A DNA stretch of 64,000 bases from Pseudoalteromonas luteoviolacea (GCF_021654285.1 NZ_JAKFZS010000008.1:186001-250000); one strand, 5' to 3'. Positions 36,526 to 45,941 are shown, numbered from the stretch's first letter. Numbers and translations: made by a program. The notes: a model not told the origin generated them from the letters alone.

Positions 36526-38598
36526 GTGACAAGAACGTTGCTTAATAAATTTAACCAATATGCATTTAAAATCTCTTCAAACACAGTGATACTTTCACTG
36601 CGTGAAGGCTATATTGCGTTAATTCCATTTTTCATCGTTGCTTCACTTATAACACTCATCAATCAATGGCTTAACATTTCCATGAAGGGGGTTGAGCATC
36701 AGTTTTTAGAAGATTTTAATGTATTGGTATGGGGGATATTCCCTGTATTGACCTTGATGTCCTTTAGCTACTACTTATCTAAAAACTTAAAAGTCCACTC
36801 AATCGCTAGTCCAATATTAGTTTTTACTTGTTTCACAGCGACAACGGGTTACATCACCATTTCTGATGGAGATTTGGCCATCAACCACCGCATGGGGGCT
36901 TTATATTCCTTACTGATGCCTGTTGTTTGTTGTTATTTTCTGTCCTATTTGGAAAGCTTACGGGTTTTTCGCCTAGTTGGTGTGAGTTCAATCAGTTTAT
37001 TTTTACGTAAGCATTTAAATTTAATCTTACCTTATCTAATTGTCACAAGCGTGGTGTTACTGCTTTTTCCTTACATTGATTTAGCCGCCGAAGCCATTGT
37101 AGAAGTACTGAAAACCCTTAACCCGCATTGGAATGTATTTGAAAAGCTGTCGATGCAACTTATTATTTCTCATTTGTTGTGGTTTATTGGTGTTCATGGT
37201 GATAACACGTACCAGCTACTTGTATCGAGTGAGCTTACGGGCTACTTCGTCTTACCGGACTTGATCAGTTATAACTTTTTTACCGGCTTTGTGATTTTAG
37301 GTGGTACTGGGTGTCTTTGGGGATTGATTGTTGCTGCCATGTTTTTAAAAAATGGCCAACATGAAAAGCGCATTGCTGCTATTTCTTCCCCACTCGCGTT
37401 ATTTAACATCAGTGAGGTCATGATCTACGCATTGCCGATTGTATTTAACCCCTATATTTTATTACCCTTCTTACTATGCCCATTGGTGAATGCTTCTATT
37501 GCATACTTTGCATTTTACAGTGGTTTTGTAACGGTGGAATATGCTGATGAAATCCCATGGTTTACACCTATCTTTGTCAATGGTTGGCTGCTCACTGAAA
37601 GCGTGAAAGGTATTGTGTTGCAAGTGGGCTTAGTGTTAATTAATGCATTGATCTATTTTCCATTTTTAAAAGCCAATAGAGATAATAACTTATCGGGTAA
37701 AGCGCTTGATGTTTTGATGAAGCGTTACACGGCGGGGCGCTTGATTGAAGAAGGCGCGGAAGGCTCATTCAGCGCAACACAAAGAAAAGAGCAAATTAAC
37801 GCACATAGTCTAAAAGAAGTGACCGAGGCACTAAATCAAGGCGCTTTAACGTTATTTTATCAACCTAAAATTAACCCTTATAACAAGCAAGTTGTTGGCT
37901 TTGAGGCGCTTTTAAGACTAACCAATAAAGATGGAACTGTATCAGGCCCATGGTTTTTAGAAACTCTAGATCAGCATAACCTACTACACATCATTGATAA
38001 CTACGTCATTGACCAATTAGAAATAGACTTAGAGCAGTTTGCAAAGCATGGACTAAAACCAAAAATCAGTTTTAATATCTCACCACAAAACCTATTAACT
38101 GGAGGATATCGTCGCATTATTAAGGCGTTTGCTAAGTTTCCAGGTCAGGTTGAAGTGGAGTTGCTCGAGTCCAGCTATATTGAAGACTTTAATAAAACTG
38201 TGACCATAGTTGATGCTTTGAAAAAGAATAAAATTGATTGTGCGATGGATGATTTCGGCACCGGATATTCTTGTCTGTCCGTTTTGTCTAAGTTAAATAT
38301 TGAAACCATCAAACTAGATCGTAGCTTGTTACCTGAACAATTAAACAGTAAATCGATTTCGCTATATACCAACTTGTCTGAGATGATCTCTAAGTTAGGC
38401 TTTAAGCTGGTGGCCGAAGGGGTCGAAACTACTGATGAAGAAAAGGTTGTAAAGCAGTCTCATATTGAGTGTGTGCAGGGATTTTTATACTTCAAAGCCA
38501 TGCCAGTGGAAGAAGCCATTTATTTGTATATGACCAAAGGTGACTCAGTCGACACCGACAATACAGCAAAAGATAAAGGCGAGCCTGTAGAGGAGTAG
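36526..38598 (+). CDS. Membrane EIIC-like domain fused to EAL (c-di-GMP phosphodiesterase)
   Basis: 690 residues. Residues about 20-385 form a multi-span membrane domain that resembles PTS EIIC (lactose/cellobiose type): LREGYIALIPFFIVASLITLI, later HLLWFIGVHGDNTYQLL and FFTGFVILGGTGC. Residues about 425-675 form an EAL domain with the catalytic set: FEALLR, SFNISPQNL, ELLESSYIED, MDDFGTGYSC, IKLDRSLL, LVAEGVETTDEE and VQGFLYFKAMP. An active phosphodiesterase is therefore likely. No EIIA/EIIB domain or phospho-Cys/His site is attached, so the EIIC part may sense a sugar rather than transport it. The GTG start is weak. Confidence 0.85.
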   Translation: MTRTLLNKFNQYAFKISSNTVILSLREGYIALIPFFIVASLITLINQWLNISMKGVEHQFLEDFNVLVWGIFPVLTLMSFSYYLSKNLKVHSIASPILVFTCFTATTGYITISDGDLAINHRMGALYSLLMPVVCCYFLSYLESLRVFRLVGVSSISLFLRKHLNLILPYLIVTSVVLLLFPYIDLAAEAIVEVLKTLNPHWNVFEKLSMQLIISHLLWFIGVHGDNTYQLLVSSELTGYFVLPDLISYNFFTGFVILGGTGCLWGLIVAAMFLKNGQHEKRIAAISSPLALFNISEVMIYALPIVFNPYILLPFLLCPLVNASIAYFAFYSGFVTVEYADEIPWFTPIFVNGWLLTESVKGIVLQVGLVLINALIYFPFLKANRDNNLSGKALDVLMKRYTAGRLIEEGAEGSFSATQRKEQINAHSLKEVTEALNQGALTLFYQPKINPYNKQVVGFEALLRLTNKDGTVSGPWFLETLDQHNLLHIIDNYVIDQLEIDLEQFAKHGLKPKISFNISPQNLLTGGYRRIIKAFAKFPGQVEVELLESSYIEDFNKTVTIVDALKKNKIDCAMDDFGTGYSCLSVLSKLNIETIKLDRSLLPEQLNSKSISLYTNLSEMISKLGFKLVAEGVETTDEEKVVKQSHIECVQGFLYFKAMPVEEAIYLYMTKGDSVDTDNTAKDKGEPVEE

Positions 38599-38668
38599 CG
38601 AACTGTTTAATTTTGCATTGAGCTTAAATTTAAGATGCTGTTATAAATAAAGCTAGGGCAGTATTACA

Positions 38669-39655
38669 ATGATGAAATTACAGGGTGTTATGTTGAATAC
38701 GCAAAGGGTTAGCTCCCAAAATGTCACAAGTGCATATGCTGGCTCTGTAAAGTGGAAGCCTGCAAAGTCTATTTGGTTTTTAACGCACTTAGTATTAACC
38801 CTGTTTATTGCTCCTTTTGTTATCTCATTTTCTTCAGTACTTATCTTTATAATTCTTACAGCGATCACTTTATGCTTTGGACATTCTCTAGGCATGCATC
38901 GATTGCTTATTCATCGTGCATACGAATGCCCTAAATGGATGGAGTATCTATTTGTCTATTTGGGGGTGTTAGTCGGTATGGCAGGTCCCATAGGTATGAT
39001 GATCCAACATGATCTTAGAGATTGGGCGCAAAGACAAAAGGCATGCCATGATTACTTATTGCATGGTGCAACGTTAATAAAAGACGCTTGGTGGCAACTT
39101 AATTGTGACCTTGTCTTAAATAACCCGCCTACATTTGAAATAGAAGAGCGCGTATCTCAAAGTCGGTTTTATCAATTGCTCGAAAAAACTTGGATGTTTC
39201 AGCAGTTAATTTTAGCTGTGCCTTTATATATTTATGGTGGATTAGCTTGGCTGGTATGGGGTGTATCAGTAAGGATTGTCATATCTGTTGGAGGCCATTG
39301 GTTGATTGGGTATTTTGCGCACAACCAAGGTGACAAAACTTGGGAAGTTAAGGGAGCCGCAGTGCAAGGGCATAACATCAGAATGGCAGGGCTTTTGTCG
39401 ATGGGGGAAGCGTGGCATAACAATCACCATGCTTACCCAGGATCTGCCATGTTAGGACTTTACAAGGATGAGCCGGATCCCGGTTGGTGGGTGCTAAACG
39501 CTTTGCATAACCTTGGCGTCGTAAAAAACATCAAATTACCTAAGCAGTTACCTGTACGCGCTGAGTTAGTGACTGTGTCTAATAATATTGCGCAGCGAGT
39601 TGAGCGAGTCCCACAAGATTGTAAAGTCGCACAATTCTTTCGTAAAGATACTTAA
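38669..39655 (+). CDS. Membrane fatty acid desaturase (acyl-CoA desaturase-like)
   Basis: 328 residues. Hydrophobic segments flank the diiron His boxes: GHSLGMHR (His72, His77), GHWLIGYFAHN (His210, His218) and a classic third box HNNHH (His250, His253, His254). The second box is unusual: where animal-type delta-9 desaturases have HRxHH, it reads QHDLRDWAQRQKACHDYLLH (His114, His127, His132). The enzyme would introduce a double bond in an acyl chain. Either of two ATG codons (38669, 38672) may start it. Its regulation is not visible. The family call is firm, regiospecificity is not. Confidence 0.83.
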   Translation: MMKLQGVMLNTQRVSSQNVTSAYAGSVKWKPAKSIWFLTHLVLTLFIAPFVISFSSVLIFIILTAITLCFGHSLGMHRLLIHRAYECPKWMEYLFVYLGVLVGMAGPIGMMIQHDLRDWAQRQKACHDYLLHGATLIKDAWWQLNCDLVLNNPPTFEIEERVSQSRFYQLLEKTWMFQQLILAVPLYIYGGLAWLVWGVSVRIVISVGGHWLIGYFAHNQGDKTWEVKGAAVQGHNIRMAGLLSMGEAWHNNHHAYPGSAMLGLYKDEPDPGWWVLNALHNLGVVKNIKLPKQLPVRAELVTVSNNIAQRVERVPQDCKVAQFFRKDT

Positions 39656-40122
39656 CCAGCTACCGCATTGAATGAATTTGGGCTTTATGATTTCCAATAG
39701 ATGGAGCTAAAGCAAGTAAGCGTATTATTAGTTGTCCAACTCTTGCTCCATTGTTTTTATGATAGGTGGTTAACCTCATAGCTTAATAGCCTAAGGTGTT
39801 AATCTGTAATGAGCTTACTTGCCGCTACCTGCCATAACGGATCAACCAAGATGAATCTTTTTTATATAATTTTGTAGAGTTTTTTCTCCATTTCTTTATT
39901 CGAATCCACTAATCGTGAAACTTTGTAATATTACACAAAGTTAATTGTTATATAACTTATTTTTAACGACAATGGGTGGGCCTTTTACTGTAGTCCTTTT
40001 GAGCGAGGAACTGGTACTCGCATTAGGGTAATAGGTTTAACGAGCCCTTAAAATTGATTGCACATATTGTGATCAGGTTTAACTAGCGATAAAAAATAAA
40101 GAACATTCAAAAGGAGAGTTTC
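39656..40122. other. Intergenic region upstream of a secreted-protein gene
   Basis: About 470 bases with no supported gene. It contains a good ribosome-binding site for the next gene (AAGGAG at its right end) and several short hairpins, none with a T-run. I see no RNA gene or riboswitch that I can name. Confidence 0.5.
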
Positions 40123-40632
40123 ATGATTAAGTTAGCTGCATTATCTCTAGCAATTGCGTCATTGGTGTCTGTGGGTGCGCAAGCCGCGCCAATTACAACC
40201 GTAGAAGTAGAAGCTGCGCAAAAAGGCTGGGGTGAAGGGATCGTAAAAATTGGCCAAGCGAAAAACCCGAAAAAAGCGGCAGTTAAGCATTTAGAGCAGT
40301 TTTATGCATTTAATGACGGTCAGGTATTATTTAAGCCAACTTTGGCGTCAGTTGATCAATTTAGAGGCACTCAAAAAGAGGCATTGTCTTACTTTGTAGG
40401 TCAAGATTTGGCGGAAGATAAAGGCTTTGCATTGGCCCCTTATGTTAAAGTTCGTTGGGAAAATGAAGGGATCATCACAGATGGTGATTCCGCTATGTCG
40501 ATGGGTAATTATTACTTTACAAAGAAAAATGGTGAAGAAATCAAAGTAGAATATTCATTTGGTTATATCAAAGATAAAGAGGGTAATGTAAAGATTAACC
40601 TTCACCACTCTTCACTTCCTTTCAAGCTATAA
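40123..40632 (+). CDS. Secreted NTF2-fold protein (CaMKII-association-domain-like)
   Basis: 169 residues. The signal peptide MIKLAALSLAIASLVSVGAQA is clear. The mature part begins with an alpha-helix (VEAAQKGWGEGIVKIGQA), has DGQVLFKPTLA, then a beta-strand set ending GNVKINLHHSSLPF. The closing HHSS with the preceding EYSFGYIKDK is the signature of the CaMKII association-domain-like branch of NTF2 proteins. The ribosome-binding site AAGGAGAG precedes the start. It is a periplasmic protein, probably a small-molecule binder or enzyme; some databases mislabel relatives as phosphoribosyl-AMP cyclohydrolase. Function is unknown. Confidence 0.75.
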   Translation: MIKLAALSLAIASLVSVGAQAAPITTVEVEAAQKGWGEGIVKIGQAKNPKKAAVKHLEQFYAFNDGQVLFKPTLASVDQFRGTQKEALSYFVGQDLAEDKGFALAPYVKVRWENEGIITDGDSAMSMGNYYFTKKNGEEIKVEYSFGYIKDKEGNVKINLHHSSLPFKL

Positions 40633-40645
40633 ACAGCTGATTAGT

Positions 40646-40682
40646 ACTGTCTAATATCTGTTTCATACAGGCATTAGACAGT
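40646..40682 (+). terminator. Candidate terminator hairpin
   Basis: A 10-bp perfect stem, actgtctaat paired with attagacagt, encloses a loop with its own short stem. It lies 14 bases after the preceding stop. No T-run follows, so termination is probable only. Confidence 0.5.
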
Positions 40683-40908
40683 TATCTTGTTCATCAGCTC
40701 TTGTGCAGCTTAACTTATTAATTCCTTCAGTTTGGCTTCAATCAAAATTAAAAACACAAAATAGAGCTAGTTAAATATTCGCTAGCATGGCGCTCAGCAT
40801 TGATTTGCTATGCGTGTGGTTATTATCTAACTTTTTTTGAAAGTGTTTATAGTGTTTATGCGCTTATCCTAGACTGGGGTTTACCATAAGATAGCGGCAC
40901 TAAAGTCA

Positions 40909-41739
40909 ATGTCAGATACTTTTATGCGATCAGTTTTTTCAGTTTTATTCAGTTTTTCATTTATATTGCTGCCTCTTGGACTTTCAGCGAGTGCGCACGT
41001 GTCAGAGGTTGTTACTACATACAACTTAGAGTGGGGGTATCTTAATCCGCTTCGGGGTAAGTTGAGTCCTGGTGCAGTGAATTTATGGGGGGATAGAACA
41101 CAAGATACTGCGACAGGTATGTTGGTGCGTTTTAACAAAGGGTTTCAGTCCCCGCCGCATATTCACAATATCCTGTATCGTGGCGTGGTCATTGATGGGT
41201 TATTGCACAATGATGATCCGAGTGCTGAAAAAATGTGGATGCCCAAAGGGTCGTTTTGGACTCAGCCAGCAGGCGAGTCACACATAACCGCTGCAAACGG
41301 TCAAACCAATATGATTTATCTTGAAATTGATTCAGGTCCTTACTTGGTAAAACCGTCTAAACAAGCGTTTAATAGTGGTGAACTGCCTCTGAACCTGCAT
41401 AAAAACAATATTGTTTGGTCGGAAAAACAAACGTTAAAGCACATTAAAGCGACAGGGGTGGAGCAGACTTTCCTGTGGGGCAGTTATTCAGCCACGAGAG
41501 GGGTAATGATTAAGCTACCTGCAAAATTTAGTGGCGTGATAGCGAGTAAAGCCAATGAGTTTAGGGCTGTATTGATTGCTGGCAGAGTTGTATATCAGTC
41601 TGACGAACAAATGAAAGTTACGCTTAGCAAAGGGAGTTACGTTGGGTCTACTACTGAGTTTAAGCATGTTATCAAGAACCGTGGTAACGAAGATGCCATT
41701 TTTTACATCCGAACAAACGGTCAATTTGAAGTTTATTGA
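40909..41739 (+). CDS. Secreted DUF4437 double-cupin protein
   Basis: 276 residues. A signal peptide lies in [24 protein letters not shown] (an internal ATG at 40924 gives a cleaner start). Two cupin-like halves are seen. The first has [19 protein letters not shown] and [18 protein letters not shown] with possible metal histidines. The second ([12 protein letters not shown] then [14 protein letters not shown]) has lost most of them. These are the traits of DUF4437. It would be periplasmic or extracellular. Substrate and function are unknown. Confidence 0.72.
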   Translation: MSDTFMRSVFSVLFSFSFILLPLGLSASAHVSEVVTTYNLEWGYLNPLRGKLSPGAVNLWGDRTQDTATGMLVRFNKGFQSPPHIHNILYRGVVIDGLLHNDDPSAEKMWMPKGSFWTQPAGESHITAANGQTNMIYLEIDSGPYLVKPSKQAFNSGELPLNLHKNNIVWSEKQTLKHIKATGVEQTFLWGSYSATRGVMIKLPAKFSGVIASKANEFRAVLIAGRVVYQSDEQMKVTLSKGSYVGSTTEFKHVIKNRGNEDAIFYIRTNGQFEVY

Positions 41740-41995
41740 CGGGGAGTCCACTGAAGCGAACAGTACTTTGTAAGCTTAAATGCTCAGCTTTTACTGCTCC
41801 AAAAATGATTGAAAATCTCTAGTGGTTCTTCTTAAGAGCCACTAATTGGTATTGTCATTTAAAACATTCTATTCCACTGGGTTGTCGCTTTTGTGTCAGG
41901 GCAATGTCATGATGGCGACAGGCTTCTGTCAGAACAAATTTTGCTTACAGTTAGTATCATAACCTTTTATTATCATGTTAAAAGGATGGTCAAAA

Positions 41996-42478
41996 ATGAG
42001 TCAGGATGTGAAGCTGAGTAAAGAAAAAATCTATAAGTTGCGTATGGCCAAATGTTGGAGTCAAGATGAACTCGCTGCTGCGAGCGGGTTGAGTGTAAGG
42101 ACGATTCAGCGAGTGGAAAAAACGGGTGCTTCATCGTTAGAAACCACAAAAGCACTGGCGTCTGTTTTTGGGGTTTCACCGGTCGCACTTCAGGCCTCAA
42201 ATCGAGTCGAAAACACTACTTTTAGATTTATATGTAAATACGCATGGCTCTTGGCATTTGCTGGTGCAAGTCTGTTCTTTGGGCTGTGGATAATTGATAT
42301 TCTAATTCCGACACTTAAAGGTGCTGACTTTAATCAACAGTATGAAATGCATGGCAACTTTAGATATTTAGATTTTGGCGGAGTGTGCTTTATAGCTGGC
42401 TTTGTGTTGCTCGGGTTGAGCATACTCTATGACTTTTTAAGTCAAAAGAGGTTACTTAATAGCAGCGATAAAGAGTAA
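41996..42478 (+). CDS. XRE-family transcriptional regulator with two membrane segments
   Basis: 160 residues from the ATG with AAAGGA upstream; an in-frame start seven codons earlier would overlap that site. The N-terminal helix-turn-helix is LRMAKCWSQDELAAASGLSVRTIQRVEK. Two hydrophobic helices follow (WLLAFAGASLFFGLWIIDILI and YLDFGGVCFIAGFVLLGLSILYDFL). A membrane-tethered regulator is thus suggested, which is uncommon for this type. It lies alone. Its target is unknown. Confidence 0.82.
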   Translation: MSQDVKLSKEKIYKLRMAKCWSQDELAAASGLSVRTIQRVEKTGASSLETTKALASVFGVSPVALQASNRVENTTFRFICKYAWLLAFAGASLFFGLWIIDILIPTLKGADFNQQYEMHGNFRYLDFGGVCFIAGFVLLGLSILYDFLSQKRLLNSSDKE

Positions 42479-42584
42479 GGTAATAGCATAGCCTAAAGAC
42501 ATAATCGTTTTGTCAGAGAGCTTATGATTTGCCAGAAAAGTTATGTTGCTCATTCTTGCCTGACAAATCATTTGTTCATTCGGT

Positions 42585-43652
42585 TTATTTAATATTCACA
42601 TCAAACAATAAAATCTGACTAAGCTGCTTACCGTGGATATTGAAATTATTGTCAGACACCATTAATAAGCTTGGATTTCCATTTGAAAGCTGAGGGCCAA
42701 ATGTCATGCCTTCTATATTATCGATATGTTTTGAGCCCAGTTGATGTTTGATTGACTCCATATCCAATACCAAGGTTTTTTTAGCAGCTTGATATTGACC
42801 TGTTTTTAATGATGCTAGCTGCGATGTATCGGTTACGCCTTTGATATCAATGAGGAAAATACTGACGCTATTTCCGCCATCTGGAATACCTGCGGTGTAA
42901 GAGCGCTCCATAGTCAGGAATTGATACTCATTGATTTGTAAAATTTCGACAAGGCCAGTTGTGCGAAATGCATCAGGTTTTGCTTCAGGTCGATTAACCA
43001 TAGGCTCTAGGAAGTAAGCAAATTGTTTTTGCATTTGCTTTGAAGCAAAATCAAAATAAGAAATACGGATCATACTGCCATGCTTGATTGTTGCTTTTTT
43101 ACCATCTTGTTTAAGCGGGCCTTCCATTGATACCCACATCCCTTTTCCTGAAGGTGCAATTGTTAGCCCTTCGAATACGGCGTTATGTCTAGGGCCCGAT
43201 GATTTATTGATATCAAACATGCTTGGTAGCTCAAACTGAGTCAAACCAGTGCTTGTTTGCAAAAACACAGCCGGTGCTTTGTTGTATTTTATACTGCCCT
43301 CACTACTCCAAGCGATACCGCCTTTATTTGGCAGTGCTCTCAGGCTTTCGGGATCTGCAACAACGGATGGATTATTTTTATCAATGAGTTGGACAGACTT
43401 TTCAACCTTTACACTTTTAAATTTGTTGTCTTTGATTTGAATACTTGCAGTGAAGTACCTTGGTTTGTCAGCATCATCCGCTATCATCAGATATTTGCCA
43501 TTGGCGTATTCGATACTTGATAAGCCACCTACAGAGTCTCCATCGACCTTTAAGTCAGCAGGTACAATGAACTCATCTAAATAGGAAAGTTCAATCGTGT
43601 TTGAGTAAGTAAAAAAGGGGGCGAACAAGGCCAAGAATAAATAATTGCGCAT
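42585..43652 (-). CDS. Secreted phytase-like esterase-domain protein
   Basis: 355 residues. A signal peptide (MRNYLFLALFAPFFTYSNT) is followed by a beta-propeller-like protein of the 'esterase-like activity of phytase' type. Typical segments are GGLSSIEYANGKYLMIADDAD, GIAWSSEGSI, EGLTIAPSGKGMWVSMEGPL, VSIFLIDIKG and NIEGMTFGP. The real reaction in this family is not firmly known. It is probably a periplasmic or secreted hydrolase. It is convergent with the XRE gene. Confidence 0.8.
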   Translation of the reverse strand: MRNYLFLALFAPFFTYSNTIELSYLDEFIVPADLKVDGDSVGGLSSIEYANGKYLMIADDADKPRYFTASIQIKDNKFKSVKVEKSVQLIDKNNPSVVADPESLRALPNKGGIAWSSEGSIKYNKAPAVFLQTSTGLTQFELPSMFDINKSSGPRHNAVFEGLTIAPSGKGMWVSMEGPLKQDGKKATIKHGSMIRISYFDFASKQMQKQFAYFLEPMVNRPEAKPDAFRTTGLVEILQINEYQFLTMERSYTAGIPDGGNSVSIFLIDIKGVTDTSQLASLKTGQYQAAKKTLVLDMESIKHQLGSKHIDNIEGMTFGPQLSNGNPSLLMVSDNNFNIHGKQLSQILLFDVNIK

Positions 43653-43846
43653 AATGTTTTATCAACAAATGAAATAGAACCGAGGAATATACGCGGGTAA
43701 CGTTAAGTTTGCATCACAAAACGAATAAAAAATTAGTTAATTTAAACTTTTTATGGCGATTAAGTATTTTTTCATGTGGCTCAGGGCAAAGCGTAGGCAG
43801 TTTGTATATGTATCTATCTATTTACACGTTGCTGAGTAAACACGGG

Positions 43847-44536
43847 TTAATTCTGGACATCAGGATTTATTAAAAATGTTTCACGGAAAGATTTCAGCCC
43901 TTTGGCCGAAAATGCAATAGCACGACTATCTAAGTCTCTTTCTGCCCATTTCTTTTCAAATGTGAAATCCAATATCCACTTTCCTAAACTGCCAGCTAAG
44001 TGGTTTCTTCTTTCACTCCAATCTAGGCAGGATTTACACATAGGTCGTTTCGCTTTTTCAAGGGCTGCGACATCAACGCCTAAGCTAGTAAAATGCTTTT
44101 TACCTTTTTCAGTGAGTACAGACTGCTCTCCCATATCTTGAAGCATATCCTCAGATACTAATGCGTCATAAAGCTTAACGCCTAACTCACCAGCTAAGTG
44201 GTCGTAACATACTCTTGCAAATTGCAGCCTTGGATCACTTGGACCTGTGGCTGTTTGTGGCTTGGATAGGGAGGTAATAACCAATAGCTGCTCTAGCATC
44301 ACAGCAATGTGTTGCCCTTTTAATTGAAAATACTTGTGACGACCTTGCTTTCGAACTTGCAATAGCTCGCCGTCGACTAATTTCCCGAGGTGACTACTGG
44401 CTGTTTGCGCAGTGATCTCTGCTTCAATTGATAGCTCGGTTGCAGTTAAGGCTTTCCCACCCATTAGGGCCATTAACATTTTTGAACGAGCAGGATCTGC
44501 AATTAACCCAGCGACGAGAGATATATTTGGTTCCAT
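43847..44536 (-). CDS. ArsR-family winged-helix regulator
   Basis: 229 residues. The N-terminal winged helix opens LIADPARSKMLMALMGGKALTATELSIEAEITAQTASSHLGKLVDGELLQVRKQGRHKYFQL, an ArsR-type DNA-binding domain. The C-terminal half has no metal-binding Cys motif of ArsR/SmtB proteins; its MCKSCLDWSERRNHLAGSLG has two Cys. It may sense a small organic molecule. It is divergent from the NIPSNAP gene, and a perfect 16-base palindrome lies between them. Confidence 0.85.
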   Translation of the reverse strand: MEPNISLVAGLIADPARSKMLMALMGGKALTATELSIEAEITAQTASSHLGKLVDGELLQVRKQGRHKYFQLKGQHIAVMLEQLLVITSLSKPQTATGPSDPRLQFARVCYDHLAGELGVKLYDALVSEDMLQDMGEQSVLTEKGKKHFTSLGVDVAALEKAKRPMCKSCLDWSERRNHLAGSLGKWILDFTFEKKWAERDLDSRAIAFSAKGLKSFRETFLINPDVQN

Positions 44537-44549
44537 AACTTCTTAATAG

Positions 44550-44565
44550 TTCGATGTGCATCGAA
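44550..44565. promoter_or_regulatory. Palindromic candidate operator
   Basis: The sequence ttcgatgtgcatcgaa is a perfect 7+7 inverted repeat with a TG spacer. It lies in the 84 bases between the ArsR-like gene and the divergent NIPSNAP gene, 13 bases from the regulator's start. ArsR-family regulators bind such palindromes, so autoregulation and control of the NIPSNAP/ABM cassette are likely. This is inference. Confidence 0.7.
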
Positions 44566-44620
44566 GCATAACATTTTCAAAGCGTTAGACTGCCTCAAAA
44601 CAATAAAGGAAGCAAATCCA

Positions 44621-44953
44621 ATGTATATGACCTGTTTTATAGAATACGAAATTGACCCAAGTAAATTAGCGCAGTTTAACCAATACTCGAAAAATTGGGG
44701 TGAAATTATTCCTAGATTGGGGGGCGAGTTGATTGGCTACTTTATGCCTTACGAAGGGGACCATAAGCGAGCTTATGGTCTGATTGCATTTTCCAGCCTT
44801 GCAGAATACGAGGCATACCGCCTCAGATTAAGCGCTGATGAACACGCTCAAGCAAACTTTGAATTTGCGCTACGAGAAAGTTTTATTTTGCACGAAAGGC
44901 GCTACTTTCTCAGAGGCGTAGAGAGCACATTAAAGCAAATTGGAGCCATGTAA
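44621..44953 (+). CDS. NIPSNAP-family protein
   Basis: 110 residues, dimeric ferredoxin-like alpha/beta barrel fold. The start YMTCFIEYEIDPSKLAQFNQYSKNWGEIIPRLGG and the piece LIGYFMPYEGDHKRAYGLIAFSSLAEYEAYR are characteristic. AAAGGAAG is upstream. The cellular role is unknown; related proteins bind or convert small aromatic or redox compounds. The next gene begins one base after its stop. It is divergent from the ArsR-like regulator. Confidence 0.82.
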   Translation: MYMTCFIEYEIDPSKLAQFNQYSKNWGEIIPRLGGELIGYFMPYEGDHKRAYGLIAFSSLAEYEAYRLRLSADEHAQANFEFALRESFILHERRYFLRGVESTLKQIGAM

Positions 44954-44954
44954 G

Positions 44955-45281
44955 ATGATTGCAGTTATATTTGAAGTCAATCTCAAACCAGAAGGAAAAG
45001 AGGCCTATTTTGATATTGCGGCTGAGCTTAAAAACGTGCTTGTTAAGCAACCTGGTTTTATTTTAATTGAGCGTTTTGTCAATGTTTCTGATTCAGACCG
45101 CTATTTATCTCTATCGTTTTGGGATGACAAAGCGTCGGTTTTGGGCTGGCGAGACCAATTTGAGCACAGACGAGCTCAATATATCGGCAAATCTGAGCTG
45201 TTTTTGGATTTTAGATTACGTGTTGCCAATATCATCAGAGATTATGATATGAGTAAGACGCAGGCTCCAAATGAGGTCTAA
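44955..45281 (+). CDS. Antibiotic biosynthesis monooxygenase (ABM)-like protein
   Basis: 108 residues from the ATG with GGAG 8 bases upstream. It begins MIAVIFEVNLKPEGKEAYFDIAAELKNVLVKQPGFILIERFVN, the dimeric ABM fold, and continues SLSFWDDKASVLGWRDQFEHRRAQ. Members include monooxygenases and heme-degrading relatives; no cofactor site can be read. It is in a three-gene operon with NIPSNAP and an unknown protein, likely under the ArsR-like regulator. Confidence 0.82.
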   Translation: MIAVIFEVNLKPEGKEAYFDIAAELKNVLVKQPGFILIERFVNVSDSDRYLSLSFWDDKASVLGWRDQFEHRRAQYIGKSELFLDFRLRVANIIRDYDMSKTQAPNEV

Positions 45282-45282
45282 A

Positions 45283-45930
45283 ATGCAGAGCACAGCCTGC
45301 AATTTGGCACTGATTAAGTATTTAACGGAGTATTTTTATACAGGCTCAGAATTATTGAATCGCAGTAATGTGTCAGAGTCTGAGTTCATTCAACTACAAA
45401 TGCGTTCTATCATGCCAAAAGCGTCTTACAAGCTTGATATGTCACTCACGTGTCATTCTTATTTTGGTAGCCATGCTAGCCAACAGCTGGTGTATTTTTA
45501 CCCCAAAGCATACGCAGGCTGGCTAAAAAAGTGCGTTAGATATGATACACCGCAAGAAGCATTGACTGAATTTGCTCGGTTATTCTATCAAGCAAAAGAC
45601 AGACTATCAGAAAATGTGTTTTGGTTGGATGATACTAAAATAATGACTGCATTTGATGAATTTATTGCGCAGCAGTGGCCGCACTTTTTAGCAGGCACCT
45701 ATGGTGTGTGTACGAAAAGGGGCTCACCGTTTGATATTTTAAGTAAAGAACTGGCGGTGACAACCATCCGTACTTTACTGGATAAAACATCTTTATCTGT
45801 CACAGAGCAAGCGCTTTTGTCGCGAGCAGTAAGCTGTTTAAAAAAAGTGGGAAGTCAATTTGCGCCGCACGAACGTGCCTTGTCTCAACAGCATCAATTA
45901 TTAGCGCGGTTAGAAAGTTTATCTCGTTGA
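45283..45930 (+). CDS. Hypothetical protein, possibly DUF6058-like
   Basis: 215 residues from the ATG with GAGG 6 bases upstream; an ATG four codons earlier (45271) is also possible and would overlap the ABM gene by 11 bases. It has no membrane segment or signal peptide. Mostly helical, with MSLTCHSYFGSHASQQLVYFYPKAYAGWLKKC and WPHFLAGTYGVCTKRG. My recollection is that this resembles DUF6058, a family sometimes named natural-product biosynthesis protein, but I cannot confirm it. It closes the NIPSNAP/ABM operon, followed by a strong terminator. Confidence 0.6.
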   Translation: MQSTACNLALIKYLTEYFYTGSELLNRSNVSESEFIQLQMRSIMPKASYKLDMSLTCHSYFGSHASQQLVYFYPKAYAGWLKKCVRYDTPQEALTEFARLFYQAKDRLSENVFWLDDTKIMTAFDEFIAQQWPHFLAGTYGVCTKRGSPFDILSKELAVTTIRTLLDKTSLSVTEQALLSRAVSCLKKVGSQFAPHERALSQQHQLLARLESLSR

Positions 45931-45941
45931 GGTTTATGAAT

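Noticed and set aside
42479..42584. Terminator between the XRE gene and the phytase-like gene
   Set aside because: The only inverted repeat (atgatttg and caaatcat) has a loop of about 30 bases and no T-run.
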